From: Adiantum capillus-veneris
Lineage: Eukaryota > Streptophyta > Polypodiopsida > Polypodiales > Pteridaceae
Direction: 5' to 3'
DNA length: 64,000 bases
NCBI GenBank assembly: GCA_014529385.2
Contig: CM043942.1
Location: forward strand, 30,716,969-30,780,968
Positions 1 through 11,139 of the stretch are shown here, one piece after another. A program made the translations under genes and the position numbers. Numbering within the stretch: the stretch's first letter is position 1; each line of letters begins with the position of its first letter. Under the pieces are notes generated by a model. It was not told the DNA's origin. It was given only the letters and a program-made list of their open reading frames with translations, and did not search any database.

Positions 1-800
1 CTCTGAAGTAGCATAGCTATCTGGCACTAACATGATCATGTCAATACTTTGGGGAGTGACTCGGATGGGGCACACAAACTTTTTAAGGTCCTCAAGAAGT
101 GAACCTAACAAGAAAATACATCAACTCAATAAGAAAATCACCAACTCCCAAATTGAAAAGTCTGCTTATGTTCTATCTCATTGCTCTAGGTCATCATGCC
201 ATGTGAATGAACAAACTCAAATGACCATGAAACTTTAAGGGAAGTTGTATTAGGTCTAAGGGGACATGTCGACAAAGTCTGGTCGTAATCTAAAGTGGTA
301 CCAAAATCGCGACCCATCATAAAATAAGTCATAAAAGCTGCAACAAAATAGCCCAAACAGGTCACTCTAAGTTCTAATAGCGGTCTCCTATGGTCAAAAT
401 GTCAAAATTTTTTGCTTAGGCTCACAGATGTGTAGTCACAAGCCACAACAGAACTTGAAATGCTTGCATTTAAATGTAAGAGCAAGAGAAGAGGAACACA
501 TTGTACCTAGAATCAAAATAGGATTACCCAATCACGAGAAAAGTTGACTACAAGATAGAGATGCTTGGCCGCTTAAGCATACGTACACAAAGCTCCTTTC
601 TTTCCAAAGATAAACCTCTCTTTTATACTAAGGTTATTATCTTTTATACCTAGGGATTTCTAAATCACTAGTGGCTAGGCTCATATAGACCTTTACAAAT
701 ATCACAAAAGAATTACAACTCATAGAATAGATTTGCTACTTTGGAATCAGGATTTACACATAGATGGCTACAATAGCTCCAAAAAATTGTAGAGGATAAA
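1..800 (-). mobile_element. LTR-like sequence, minus orientation, cut by window edge
   Basis: Read on the minus strand, this stretch follows the plus-strand segment at about 60070-61030 over most of its length. Shared blocks in order are CCTAGGTATAAAAG (a TATA-like box), a GAAAGGAGCT block, TGATTGGGTAATC, TGTGTTCCTCTTCTCTT, GCATTTCAAGTTCTG, GGAGTTGGTGATTTTCTTAT, GTTAGGTTCACTTCTTGAGG and GTATTGACA followed by ATGTTAGTGCCA. The TATA-like box followed by conserved non-coding blocks suits an LTR with U3 at the high-coordinate side. No LTR terminus, primer site or target duplication is visible, so the exact limits are uncertain. The two copies are clearly diverged, so they are old relatives and not a pair from one insertion. 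Confidence 0.55.
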
Positions 801-815
801 TCTATTAAAAATGTG

Positions 816-985
816 ATGTCCAATTAGGTGGGTACCTATATGCTGAAATGGCCAAACACAACAACCTATATTTGAATATCGATGCCATTTAAACTTATCA
901 ATGTCCGATTAGGTGGGTACCTATATGCTGAAATGGCCAAACACAACAACCTATATTTGAATATCGATGCCATTTAAACTTATCA
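816..985. repeat. 85-bp direct tandem duplication
   Basis: Positions 816-900 and 901-985 are almost identical head-to-tail copies (one A/G-type difference near the start), containing GGTGGGTACCTATATGCTG and ending AAACTTATCA. Near identity points to a recent local duplication. It lies in non-coding DNA between the LTR-like segment and a LINE relic. Confidence 0.95.
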
Positions 986-1081
986 ATGTGAACAGTGGTT
1001 TCATACAATTTTTTAAAAAAGTCATACTTTATTTTGGGCCTTTTGATCTCAAAGGCAACTCTATTGAGTCTTCTACACATC

Positions 1082-2000
1082 TTTTTTCCATACTCACAAT
1101 TGTAAGTGGTAGAGTTGTATAATCATAGTAAAGAATATACATTAAGCCTCAATTACAATGTGTGCCATGAGGAGCCATAAGATACCAAAGGGTGTAGACG
1201 TAAGTCTTCTCTAAGCCACTACTTCACAGCCTAATCAAGTTGTGATTTGGATGGTGGGAGGAGTAGCAAAAAAGTAACTTCCTTTAATGTGAAAAAGTGC
1301 TTGCTTCCATACTTGTCTTTACAGTCTTTATGCTTTCCAATAGAGAGAATCCACTCCCTCCTATCTTGCATGATCTCTTCAAATTACTTAGTTGTCATCA
1401 CAGGATTTCCTTTGAATAATTGAAGGTTTCTTGCTTTCCAAAACAAAAAAAAGCAGATAATCTACGTGGAAATTAGAGTGGCTTGGTTTTTGAAAACCTT
1501 CTCTCCTACAATTAAGCCATTCTTGTGGAAGTGGACGTTTTTTCCCCGCAAGACTTCCCGTGATGAAGCATTCTCTGAATAGATGGAGGGGATCTTTGAT
1601 TGTTGCTTTGCACCCTAAGCACAAATATGTGCCTATCCCTCTAGCATTTTCTTTATTTGGAAGTCTTCTTCACATCTTAAGACTTGTACTAAAAAAAAAA
1701 TTATGAATCTCTATATCATCTACAAAATTTGCACTCGAATTAGAAAATTCCCACTAACATGAGCACCTTTAGTGGCCCAAATCATATTTGTGGCTAGGCA
1801 AGAAAAAAATAGACTATAAGAAAGAGGCAAATGTGGCCATTGTAGAGGCATCTTAGAGTCTACTAAAGCCCATAATGTCATCATGATATGTTCACCTCTC
1901 TTGAGGTTGTGTCTTACAGGAATACTACCCTACACTGGTGCTAACAACACCTCTTACCCAATCAAGAGCATTACTACAAATCCAGTAAATATATTGATTG
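1082..2000 (-). pseudogene. L1-like LINE 3' portion, decayed
   Basis: The minus-strand frame at 1624-1388 contains CLGCKATIKDPLHLFRECF. This matches the pattern of the zinc-binding region after reverse transcriptase in plant L1 elements (Cys-x2-Cys, then HLF, then Cys). Further toward the element's 3' end, at 1092-1107, lies a near-palindrome ACTCACAA/TTGTAAGT followed on the minus strand by a short A run, the same tail seen at other LINE ends in this window. No reverse transcriptase core is recognisable here, so this is a 5'-truncated or heavily decayed copy. The coding call rests on a short motif only. Confidence 0.45.
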
Positions 2001-2099
2001 TCTGAGAACTTGCAAGGATTGGTCTTGCAGTTAAACACATGGATAGCATATGTGTTGTTCATGATCTAATTTTGGGTGATATTAATGCTTGGAGTTTAC

Positions 2100-2760
2100 T
2101 ATATGAGCTTATTGTATGTGGAAAAAGCTTATTGTATGTGGAAAATATGCGAAAGATTCAGCCTATGTAGCTTTTGCTTGAAGCCTGTTGCGAGTTGCGT
2201 ACACATTTTTGGGTCTTTAAAATTTGTTAAATTTGCAAAATCCATTTGGTTGCCTCAATGCCCTCTCTTGAGGAACCACCTAAAAATGTACGGGATAGCT
2301 ATTCATGGGTATATTCACTTAAATAAAACCATAAGTCTAAAATGTGCTCAAACGAAACAAAATCCTATAACAAAAAGTATAGTTGGTTGTATTGTGGGCA
2401 TCCTCTATTTGATAAGGAGAGAGTATATACCAAATGAATTAAGAAAAGAAAATAAGGCACTTATGGAAACAACACGATGTATGATCAAAATCCAAGATTT
2501 ATCACACGTATATTGGCTTGAGGTGGTCATGTGTTGCGCCTATATACACTATAAGTTATCACTCCATGTGAAGCTTGACATGGCAAAGAGGCTTCCAATG
2601 TGGTCACTTGCATGTCTTTAGCTATACCATGTCGCGATCATTTACACTGAATTCACGTAAGGATAAACATCTTCTTTTGGGCCTTTTTTTGGTGTTTCTC
2701 CCTCTTAGGGTATCTAAAACAAGGAAGGTTAGAGTCATTCTTGGCATCTTTGGGTAACCT
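2100..2760 (+). pseudogene. Ty1/copia integrase relic
   Basis: The plus-strand translation has a stretch containing TRCMIKIQDLSHVYWLEVV, which fits the copia integrase core after the catalytic Glu (R-x-M-L..., a W-x-E-A-type helix, then an asparagine-rich segment that is degraded here). A frameshift near 2575 moves the match to another frame, which reads GHLHVFSY and later KDKHLLLGLF, equivalent to the copia HLRVFG / K-C-I-F-V-G-Y segment. No protease, reverse transcriptase or LTR was recognised next to it. It is a fragment and not a working gene. Confidence 0.5.
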
Positions 2761-4560
2761 TGATGAAATATATTGATGTCAAAATCACTTGATTTTAAGC
2801 CAATTTGTCACCTTTGGCTTGACCAAGGGATTTTCAAGGTAAGTTTAGCAAAGGTGGTAGGTCTTGAGCCACAGCTTTAGAAACTTGAGATGACCCTTTC
2901 TTTCCCAAGCTTGACAGGAGAATAGTGATTTAGGAGCTTAAGATGACCCTTTCCAAGCTTGATAGGAGAGGAACCATTCATTCATAAAGTCATCTAAGTT
3001 TCTAGTAGTGAGCCCTCATGCATGATACTCTTTGTCTTTCATGCAAAGGTAATTGTTATTTCAAGGTGAACGAAGGCTTTTTCCCATGAACTATCTTTAT
3101 CACTTTGATAAAAAACTTTGAAGGCACCTAATGGAAACCCAAAGAGGGAGACCAATGTGAGATGTGGCATACTACAAGCTTTGTTCCTTGGCTCTTTCTT
3201 TTCCTACAACTATGTTGGCTCTTGCTTGTAAAGGCTTGCATAGGTATGGTTACATATGATGAATAGGGGCCAAACAAGAATTAGAGAACAAGGAGACTCT
3301 TGTTTCCAATAAGGAGAAGCCAAACAAGAATTCCACCCTTAGGGAGAGGCAGAGAATCACATACCCCATCCTTTTTAACAAAAATAAAAGTCACTCAGTT
3401 GAGCTTGAATTGTATTAATCACAGAAGGTTACAAGCAACCCTGGCATATGTATTAGTCACAGAAGGTTACAAGCAGCCCTGGCATATCCTTTGCAGAGGG
3501 ATCCCCATAAAAAAATACATCAAACGGGACACACTTCGACGATTACGCTTTCTTGTGAAGCTTACAATTAGAATCACATACCCTAACTTGAGAGGAGCCC
3601 TAGGCATGAGTCGTGAACTCCAAGAAACAAAAAAAGAGAAAGCTCTAACTATGACTTCGCACCAAGTTTTTGTCACATTGTGCAAGAGCTTAGAGCTTAT
3701 GTACATACGTGTTGTACATCAACGTATGATAGCCTATAAACAACTCTATTGGCTTTTTAAAACAAGCCTTAGCCAAGTAGGGAGTTGGACATACATTTCA
3801 CACTGACTTAAATTTGCTTTGATATTTAGTTTGTAAAAGAGTCCTTTCATTTAAGAGCTTCACATGGCACCATTTCTTTAACTTTTTAAGATGCTAAGTG
3901 AAATTTTCTTCCATATTTTAGTTTGTAACAGAGAAAAAAAGTATTAAAAATGAAATTTTCAGGAAAGCAAAAAAGGTCATAAAAGGGATATTTAAAGCAA
4001 TGCTCTCTTCAACATCTTGGTGGACAGTGTTGGGAGCATTCATTGGTGTTCCCCGGCCACCTCTAGTGCACTTGCCTCGAATTTTAACCAAGTACTCCGT
4101 GCTCATTTTTTTCCCCCCAAAACTTGGCAAACCTACATATGACAAATACTAGAGGTAAATCGACTAAATTTAAGGGTCTTTACACAACATTACACTAGAT
4201 TTCTCTAAAATTTGGAGGTAAATCTTAAAGTTTGTAGGTAGAATTACACTAAACCCAAGTTTTTTTTAGCACTACAAGTAGCTTGTGTCCTTATCTAGAC
4301 AATATTTTACTACCTTATCCAAGAGTAGCAATCTTTTAGGGTATGCGCCTGTGCATCGCTTTATGAGCTTCACCAATAAAGCATGCCAACAAATTTCTAC
4401 AAGGATTTCCTCATGGGCAAGGTAGGATCGTTGTTCCCTTTGTCTCTACACAAAGAGCCCCCCCTAAAGAATGCCCTCAAATAATGTTGCCAACAAGAAT
4501 GAATAAGGCACGGTTTCTTGCCTTCTTTAGGATAAAAAGCCTCCATTTGGATGGGCATCT
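2761..4560. other. Intergenic, no gene recognised
   Basis: Mostly AT-rich unique-looking DNA. It contains an imperfect direct repeat around 2880-2980 (a GATGACCCTTTC block followed by CAAGCTTGA, twice) and a 38-bp tandem repeat listed separately. A 168-codon open frame at 3300-3806 overlaps that repeat, has no recognisable domain and is not supported as a gene. Confidence 0.5.
3413..3488. repeat. 38-bp tandem duplication
   Basis: The block CACAGAAGGTTACAAGC followed by CCTGGCATAT occurs twice, 38 bases apart, with single-base differences. It is a local duplication in otherwise unannotated DNA. Confidence 0.9.
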
Positions 4561-4570
4561 TAGGCTCGTG

Positions 4571-4597
4571 TCACACATGGTCGGCGGCCATGTGTGA
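4571..4597. other. Perfect 10-bp stem hairpin
   Basis: TCACACATGG at 4571-4580 is the exact reverse complement of 4588-4597, around a 7-base GC-rich loop. It sits in a locally GC-rich patch (about 4560-4920) that contrasts with the AT-rich surroundings. No gene can be read around it, so function is unknown. Confidence 0.7.
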
Positions 4598-5060
4598 GGT
4601 GGTATTCTTTGGGCGGAGACCTTTTTGTAGCAAAAAACATTGTCCACCAGAGTTGGTCACACCAGACGGACGCCAGACAATTTTTTTGATACGAAAAGGC
4701 ACACGACTGCAGGCTTGAAGCCAATTAGCGTGTGAAGACCTTCCTTGGGCGGGGGTTGCCGAGCTTGGGGGCGTCGCCCACATTTTAAACGATCCTGGCC
4801 ATGACTTGGCAGTGAGCTCAGATAGCGAGGCTTCGTCCGGGTGCTTCTTCTGACACTGGTCGAGAGCAGCGATTCCTCTTATTGGGCCACATCAAAGCAA
4901 GTGGTTGTCCTCCGCCCGCGTCTGACATAGGCCTTAGGTGTCCAATATGAGTTTTTTTGCTCAAGTCTATCATTTCCAAAGAGAGATGTATGGGAGGCTC
5001 ATTGCCTATGTAAAGGGCTAGTATACATTATTTTCCCTCAAAGGCATCGTGTGAAAGATC

Positions 5061-5167
5061 TTTTATTTTTATCTCTTTTCTTTTTTGCCATACTCACAAA
5101 TGTGAGTGTGAAAGATGTCTTTTTTTTTTTTTTTTTTTTTTTTTTGCAAAACTCACTATTTGTGAGT
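5061..5167 (-). mobile_element. Two adjacent LINE-type 3' tails
   Basis: Two units are stacked. The first has a T-rich stretch at 5061-5087 then ACTCACA-AA-TGTGAGT (5092-5107). The second has a 26-base T run at 5120-5145, then GCAAA and ACTCAC-TATTT-GTGAGT (5151-5167). Both are followed by GTGAAAG. On the minus strand each reads as a hairpin followed by TTTTGC/TATGGC and a poly(A) tail, the same signature as the LINE ends at 1082, 47832 and 48115. I infer two truncated retroposed 3' ends, or one end duplicated. Confidence 0.5.
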
Positions 5168-5189
5168 GTGAAAGGTATCTTAATTGGAT

Positions 5190-6080
5190 CATGGCAAGTT
5201 AGTTACAATTGAAAAGGAGTGTCGTTCCTTAAGGACATGCCCATTGCCACACTTTTGAGAAAGGGGCAAGCTCGGATGGGACCAAAGCAAAGGCCCACCA
5301 TATGTCTAGGCCTATAGTTTATCTATCTAAACTAATGAGCATAACTTGCTAATATAGGACACTACAAGCTATCATTTTCCAAACCATTTTAGGTGGATTT
5401 CACATATGCTTGCCAAAAGAAAAATCTTTATTGGGTGGCATCATCAACAAAGTGGCCTTCTGCACATTGCGATACCCAATTATTTTTTAAATTTAGCGTT
5501 GAACAACCATCCAAAGGGAGTTTCTGTAATGCGGGGGTGGTTGAGGCACCCCCCTTTTTTATCACCATTTGTTGCATGTGGAGCTTTGAATGTATCATAT
5601 TGGCCTTCCATAAGCGCTGCTAGAGGGCATATAGGGGAGCACTCTTAGCCCCTTGAGCTAACTAGACCATAAAGGGCATGTTGCCACCCACTAAGTGATT
5701 TTGGTTAGAGTGGGATTTCCCCGTATGTTTTAAGCATTTTTGAAAGAGCCTTGGCACATACAGAACACATACAACAACTTTCCAACTAGAATAGTACGTT
5801 TTTTAGGACGTTTCTATCATATGTAGAGAGGGAACTATGCGAATGTGAAACTCCTCTCAATGGACAGGCACGCTAGATTGTCACTAATGTGCAAGAGGAG
5901 GGGGCCTTTTTGGGTGCAAAACTCGAGCATGTATGGATCTACCCATGTTGTAGGGGACCTCAATTAGTGAATGGCAACCCACAAACTTTTGACTGTTGGC
6001 TTAATTGAAGGGAGAAAGTCTAACGAGACCCAGGTTGTAGGGGAAATTGACGACCCATAATGTGGTACTGGGGACCTCAG
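5190..6080. other. Intergenic, upstream of pectate lyase gene
   Basis: No coding region, transposon terminus or RNA gene was recognised. Short open frames at 5393-5648 overlap each other in different frames and show no protein features. Confidence 0.5.
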
Positions 6081-6097
6081 CGCGCACACACACACAC

Positions 6098-6140
<43 letters not shown>

Positions 6141-6161
6141 CTCTCTCTCTCTCTCTCTCTC
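6081..6161. repeat. Compound CA/CT microsatellite
   Basis: A run of CA units (about 6085-6099) passes into CT units, a short CACACACA interruption (about 6132-6140) and a second CT run to 6161. It lies about 500 bp upstream of the pectate lyase start codon, in its probable promoter or 5' untranslated region. CT-rich tracts are common in plant 5' regions, but no role is shown here. The low-complexity open frames across it are artefacts. Confidence 0.95.
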
Positions 6162-6663
6162 ATGGGCACCCACACTCTCACAAGCTTTGCAATGTCCCCC
6201 AAATTGAAGGGGTTTCCGCCTCCCCCCTTTAAAAAGGAGAGTGATGATCCCACAACTGTCTCATGATACAAGCAAGTGACTAGCTCGCCAAGTACACACC
6301 CACACTCACGCAGGCACGCACTCGCTCTCCTGTGTTTCCTTGTGTGCACGCCCACACCCCCCTCCCTCTCCATCAGGATTGTGTGTGCGTCTAGGACCTC
6401 CAGTACCCTCTGCTTGTGTGCACGCTCATAGACACACACCCACGCACACTCTCATAAGCTCCCACCCACCTGCATTGTGTGTGCGCTTAGGAGCTCGGGC
6501 AGGTAGGAAGCGTTGGGTGAGTGGGGAGGGTCTTGTCTCAGTACTTCTGGAGCACCGGCTCTCTTATCATCACCATCGCACTCAGCTTTCAGCTATTTCT
6601 CACCTGCACACCGAGCTGCATGCGAAATTCTAGTTTTCTTTTCTAGTACTCACGCTGCCATCT

Positions 6664-9102
6664 ATGGCGACCTTCCCCTCCTTCTCCAACACCCTTTTCT
6701 TCATCGTTTTTGCTTCGTTGCAATGTACGGTCTCCAGCAGCAGGCCATTGCTCTCCTCTACCAATGTCTATGGTCATTCTGCTGCTGAAGCGGTTGGGAG
6801 AATGGATACGGACACGCAGCCACAGACTCCCGTCGGCCTGCGGCAGCCTCAGCAGCGGTAAACACGAAGAAACCTTTTTTTTTTGCATCTGCACTAGTCA
6901 AATCTTGGTCTGCTTCGAGGTCGTTGAACTAAATTTAACTGGTAACAAGCCGTTTTGTCTGATTAATCCTCCTGTCTAACGGTTTTCACTTTCCTTTCCA
7001 ACTCTTCCCGAATCCCCTGGTTTAATCTCGTTTAGGCTTCAACCGTGGCAACCTCCATTCTCCGCGTCATGTATACTCATAGCTTTCGCCATACTGCATT
7101 GTAACAAAGTCCCCCGTATGAGAAGTTTGCTGCATAATCAGACATTTCCTGGTTGCATCCAACTGCATTCTTCGCGTCATACACCTATAAGAGCTTTCGC
7201 CATACTGCATTGTAAGAAAGCCACCCGTATGAGAAGTTTGCTGTAGAATCAGACATTTCCTTGTTGGGTCCAACTGCGATCTATGTCTGCAATGTACTTG
7301 TCTCTTTAGCCAGAGTTGAAAATGGAGTTGCCACCTAATAATTTCCTAGGAATTGCAAGTTCTGTTTGTGTTTGTACGGTTGGAGCGGGTTTTACCTCTC
7401 AAAATGTCTCTCTGACAAGCTCTACTGGTGTCTGCGTGCTCGTCTAATTTCAAAGCTTCAATCTTCCATTGAGAGCTCATCATGTCTATGCTTGTACAGG
7501 AGCTTCAATTCTTCCAGGCGTGAGCTAAGCTACTACACCTCCTCATGCGCCACTGGAAACCCGATTGATGATTGCTGGCGCTGCGATCCTGACTGGGAGA
7601 GCAACCGCAAGAAGCTAGCTGACTGCGCCATAGGTTTCGGCAGAGACGCCGTCGGAGGAAAGCATGGGGAATTTTACATCGTCACTGACTCCTCAGACAA
7701 CGACGCAGTGACTCCCAAGCCTGGCACGCTCCGACATGCTGTCATTCAAACAGAGCCGCTTTGGATCATCTTCTCCCACGACATGACCATTGTGCTCAAG
7801 GAGGAGCTGCTTATGAACAGCTACAAGACAATTGATGGCCGAGGCCATGATGTGCACATCTCAAACGGGCCATGCATCACCATGCAGTATGTTAGCAACA
7901 TTATTATTCATGGCATCCACGTCCATGACTGCAAGCCTGCTGGAAACGCCATGGTTCGGAGCTCTCCGACACACTACGGCTGGCGTACAATCTCTGATGG
8001 AGATGGCATCTCTCTGTTTGGTGCTCGCGATGTGTGGGTGGATCACGTCTCTCTTGCCAGGTGCACCGACGGTCTGCTGGATGCGATCATGGGATCAACC
8101 GCCATCACGGTCTCCAACAGTTATTTCACCCAACATAACAAGGTGCCTTTTCTGACTAGACCACTTAGTCACCACTAGCAGCTTGTAGAAATTCATGTTT
8201 TCCGTCGCATGTCGGGCGGGCGTGGAATTTGATGTCTACACTAGTACGTCCTTGCAAGTCGCGTTTTCTGAAGTAGCTTTTCTGACATCTCCCCAACATT
8301 GCTTATGCAGGTTATGCTCCTCAGCCATAGTGATGACTATGTTGCAGACAAGTCTATGCAGGCCACAATTGCCTTCAATCATTTCGGAGAAGGCCTTGTC
8401 CAAAGAATGCCGAGGTGATTTCCCATATCTTTCACATTCTAACTATGCTTTCTTGTTGACGTTCATTACTGAATCAGCAGCTTGAATGCTGAGTTGTGAA
8501 TTGTATGCCATTCCTTGGCGAGATCTCATGAGACATGGGGTTTTATTATCTGCATGCAGATGCCGCCATGGATTTTTTGAGATCGTCAATAACGATTACA
8601 CTCACTGGGAAATGTACGCGATCGGAGGCAGTGCCGCGCCCACAATCAACAGCAAAGGAAACAGATACACAGCACCTGCCAACCCCTATGCGAAAGATGT
8701 GAGTAACCATTAGACTCGCTTCAGTTTATGAGAACTTTTCAAGTAATTATAGGTGCTGATTGGCCAGAAGTACACCCAAATTTACAACTTGGAACTTGCC
8801 TAGGTTGTGGAGTAATAAAGTGCTCAGCAGCACGATATCCCTTTTGCCTGACAGTTAATATTAGAATTTGGAATGTGCAGGTAACGATGAGAATGGACAC
8901 GGCAGAGAACAAATGGGATACATGGGACTGGCGTTCTGAGGGCGATCTATTTGTAAATGGCGCTTTCTTTGTCCCATCTGGTGCTGGGGCTTCCTCCAAC
9001 TATGAGAAAGCTGCAACTGTAGGGCCCAAGTCTTCTGCTCTCGTGGGTATAATGACCGCTAATGCGGGCGCGCTTCCCTGCAAAGCGGGCTCTGCCTGCT
9101 AG
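6664..9102 (+). CDS. Pectate lyase (polysaccharide lyase family 1), five exons
   Basis: This is a secreted, calcium-dependent enzyme that cuts de-esterified pectin (polygalacturonate) in cell walls by beta-elimination. Exons are 6664-6857, 7500-8142, 8311-8414, 8560-8698 and 8881-9102. All four introns are GT-AG and the three later ones end TGCAG. Intron phases are 2, 0, 2 and 0. The joined frame is 433 codons, normal for plant family members. Residues 1-24 form a signal peptide (hydrophobic FFIVF segment). Conserved motifs seen are [15 protein letters not shown] (about 81-95), TIDGRG (175-180), the superfamily vWiDH motif as VWVDH (243-247), and RxPxxR as RMPRCR (311-316), with the MPR|CR part created by the intron 3 junction. 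HWEMYAIGG and WRSEGD follow near the C terminus. The start was chosen because it gives a signal peptide and because its exon joins in phase to NSSRREL, the usual family N-terminal region. No frameshift or premature stop was seen. Exon 1 is the least conserved part and the least certain. Confidence 0.93.
7045..7270. repeat. 111-bp tandem duplication inside intron 1
   Basis: Blocks AGCTTTCGCCATACTGCATT and GTATGAGAAGTTTGCTG recur 111 bases apart (for example 7081 and 7192), with several substitutions between the copies. The duplication lies wholly within intron 1 of the pectate lyase gene and does not touch the inferred splice sites at 6858 and 7499. Confidence 0.9.
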
Positions 9103-9997
9103 CATTAGCTTCTTCCTCAGCAATGGAGCTTTATGCGGTCATCTGTCCCCTTGTTTTCTAGTATCGTCACCCAGTCGTCGACATACCCATTCTTTGTAAA
9201 GATGGGTCTTCAAGTCATCTGCAACCTCGGCCTGCGACACGCAGCAGGCGCAGATGTGTTGATGTGGCCATGGAGTACCTCTAATTCTGTTAATTTGTGT
9301 TCAAAGCAATTAGTTAAAGCACACATGATATAAGTGCTCTAGATTAGTTGATCCATCCCGGCAGACCTCTGCATACATACAGAGATGGAGATCTGCGGGA
9401 TGCTTCGTCTAGAATCTTACTCATAACAGCAGAAAAACCCGTAAAGCACTTTTGTCGAGCAATCCTCCAAAGGATCAGCATGTCAAATGTGTTTCCTTTG
9501 CACGTTCAAACTGTACTCTCTACCCATTGTTTTCCATTAATTATGAAAAAGTTTGAGCCATCATCATCCTCGAGTCCATTCAAGTAGTACAAGATCTCGG
9601 TCTTTAAACAGATCTCGAGTGTTAAACTTTCCTGTTTCCCATCTCTTTCAAAAAGGAAATATTAACCTTTGGATCTGTTATGCTTCAAATAGAATGCCAA
9701 TTACATGATAATTCAACCTACATGAAGTAAGACCATAGGCATCCAATCCGGTTAATAGATTGCTGCTCGCATCCCCATAGATTTCATGTTGCTAAACTAT
9801 ATTTTGTCACTATTTCTATCACCATACATGGTGCAAGTTTTTCCCACTCACAAAGGCAATTGTGAAAGTTTTCTACTGGGCATAGGGTAAACCTCCCAAC
9901 CTAAGGATAGTGAAAAATAATCCGCTCACTATCATTGTGTGATGCAATACCAGAGGTGTTTGAAGGCAGAAATGAGAACCCATGTTTAGGGTTTCTT
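9103..9997. other. Pectate lyase 3' flank, no further gene
   Basis: No conserved coding region follows the stop codon. The 3' untranslated region probably lies in the first few hundred bases, but no polyadenylation signal can be chosen with confidence. At 9846-9865 there is a weak hairpin (ACTCACAA, later TTGTGA) after a T run, a possible worn LINE tail in minus orientation. Confidence 0.4.
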
Positions 9998-10012
9998 CCC
10001 CCCCCCCCCCCC

Positions 10013-10079
<67 letters not shown>

Positions 10080-10083
10080 CCCC
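9998..10083. repeat. Poly-C, (CT)n, poly-C compound tract
   Basis: About 26 C bases (9998-10023) run into about 27 CT units (to 10076) and then a short C run. Low-complexity frames reading as polyproline/serine-leucine or Arg-Glu repeats are artefacts of this tract. Confidence 0.97.
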
Positions 10084-11139
10084 AAAAGTGGGCCTTTTAT
10101 ACTTTGGATTACATAAAATTCGACCATAGGTCAATATCCAAAAATATGGGAAAAACCTTGAAAGATAGACGATGGCATCATGGGGAAAAACACCCACACA
10201 ACCGCAAGAAGGCACATCCATGATAGGATACAATCAATCTAGAGGATGGTATAGAAGCTCAAATTGGCCTCAAAAACCTACACAAATCCCGTAAAGGCTC
10301 TGTCCACCCTTGAAGGTGTAGCAAAACCGGCTAATGATATAAAGTATCCACTATGAGAACCCTTGTGTCGTCGCTTATAAAACCTATGTGACTTGAAAAC
10401 CCCTATGTTGTGCCTCCACAATCATGTGCATCCACTGCATTATCTCCTAATGTGGTACCCCAAGATAGGATTGAGGTCTCATGCACAACCAAAATGTAAG
10501 AGATGTAGGAGGAATTCACTTGTACTCCAATACAAAAGCTAAAGGAAGGTATCATGATGAGGGTCTCTTTGACAAAACCAATTTTCCCAAGGCATCACTA
10601 AGTTGACTCTCATACGAGTGTGAGAATTGCCCAAAACCTATAAAACTACTAGCCTCCACGAGCGCCTGCTTCTATAAGATAGCACAAGTAGTGTCCTCTA
10701 GCAAACAGAACTCATGAAGCATCTGCAGTCCGAATCTAATCATAGGAGATCTGTTTCGACCAAGAGTATTGAACCCCATCCTAAAGAAAACTATAAAATT
10801 TAAATATCAACACATAGTGGCCCATCCCTCAAGGACACATCAAGAAATCTCGATGGACCACGCATATAAGAAAGTGGTTGGTAATCGCATGGATAATGAA
10901 ACATTAGATGGTGAACCATATCCCGTTGAATAATCAAACTCCTCAGCCAAAGAAGGATACTCAATATCCTACTATCTTGGGAGGTCACTATATATAGATA
11001 TTGTATAGCACGTGCATTTAAGAGATATTTATAAAAACCCCTATTCTATATTTTTAATGGTATATAGAGGTCCCTTATGTACCACTTTTCTCACCCACAT
11101 GGCACTTGCTTGATGTATCCTTAAGGTATCGTAGAATAT
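10084..11139. other. Intergenic, nothing recognised
   Basis: No open frame with protein features and no transposon terminus was identified. Homology to the chromovirus-type LTR becomes visible only near its high-coordinate end. Confidence 0.4.

Noticed and set aside
3300-3806. 168-codon plus-strand open frame
   Set aside because: It spans a 38-bp tandem repeat, has no recognisable domain, and an overlapping antisense frame exists.
7366-7499. Start of the pectate lyase reading frame at 7366 (open frame to 8178)
   Set aside because: The frame upstream of 7500 has no family similarity, while exon 1 at 6664-6857 supplies a signal peptide and joins in phase through GT-AG sites.
9935-10233. Open frames encoding polyproline or Arg-Glu repeats
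   Set aside because: They are translations of the poly-C/(CT)n tract. The same applies to frames over 6081-6161, 36240, 48630, 49470-49623 and 53070.
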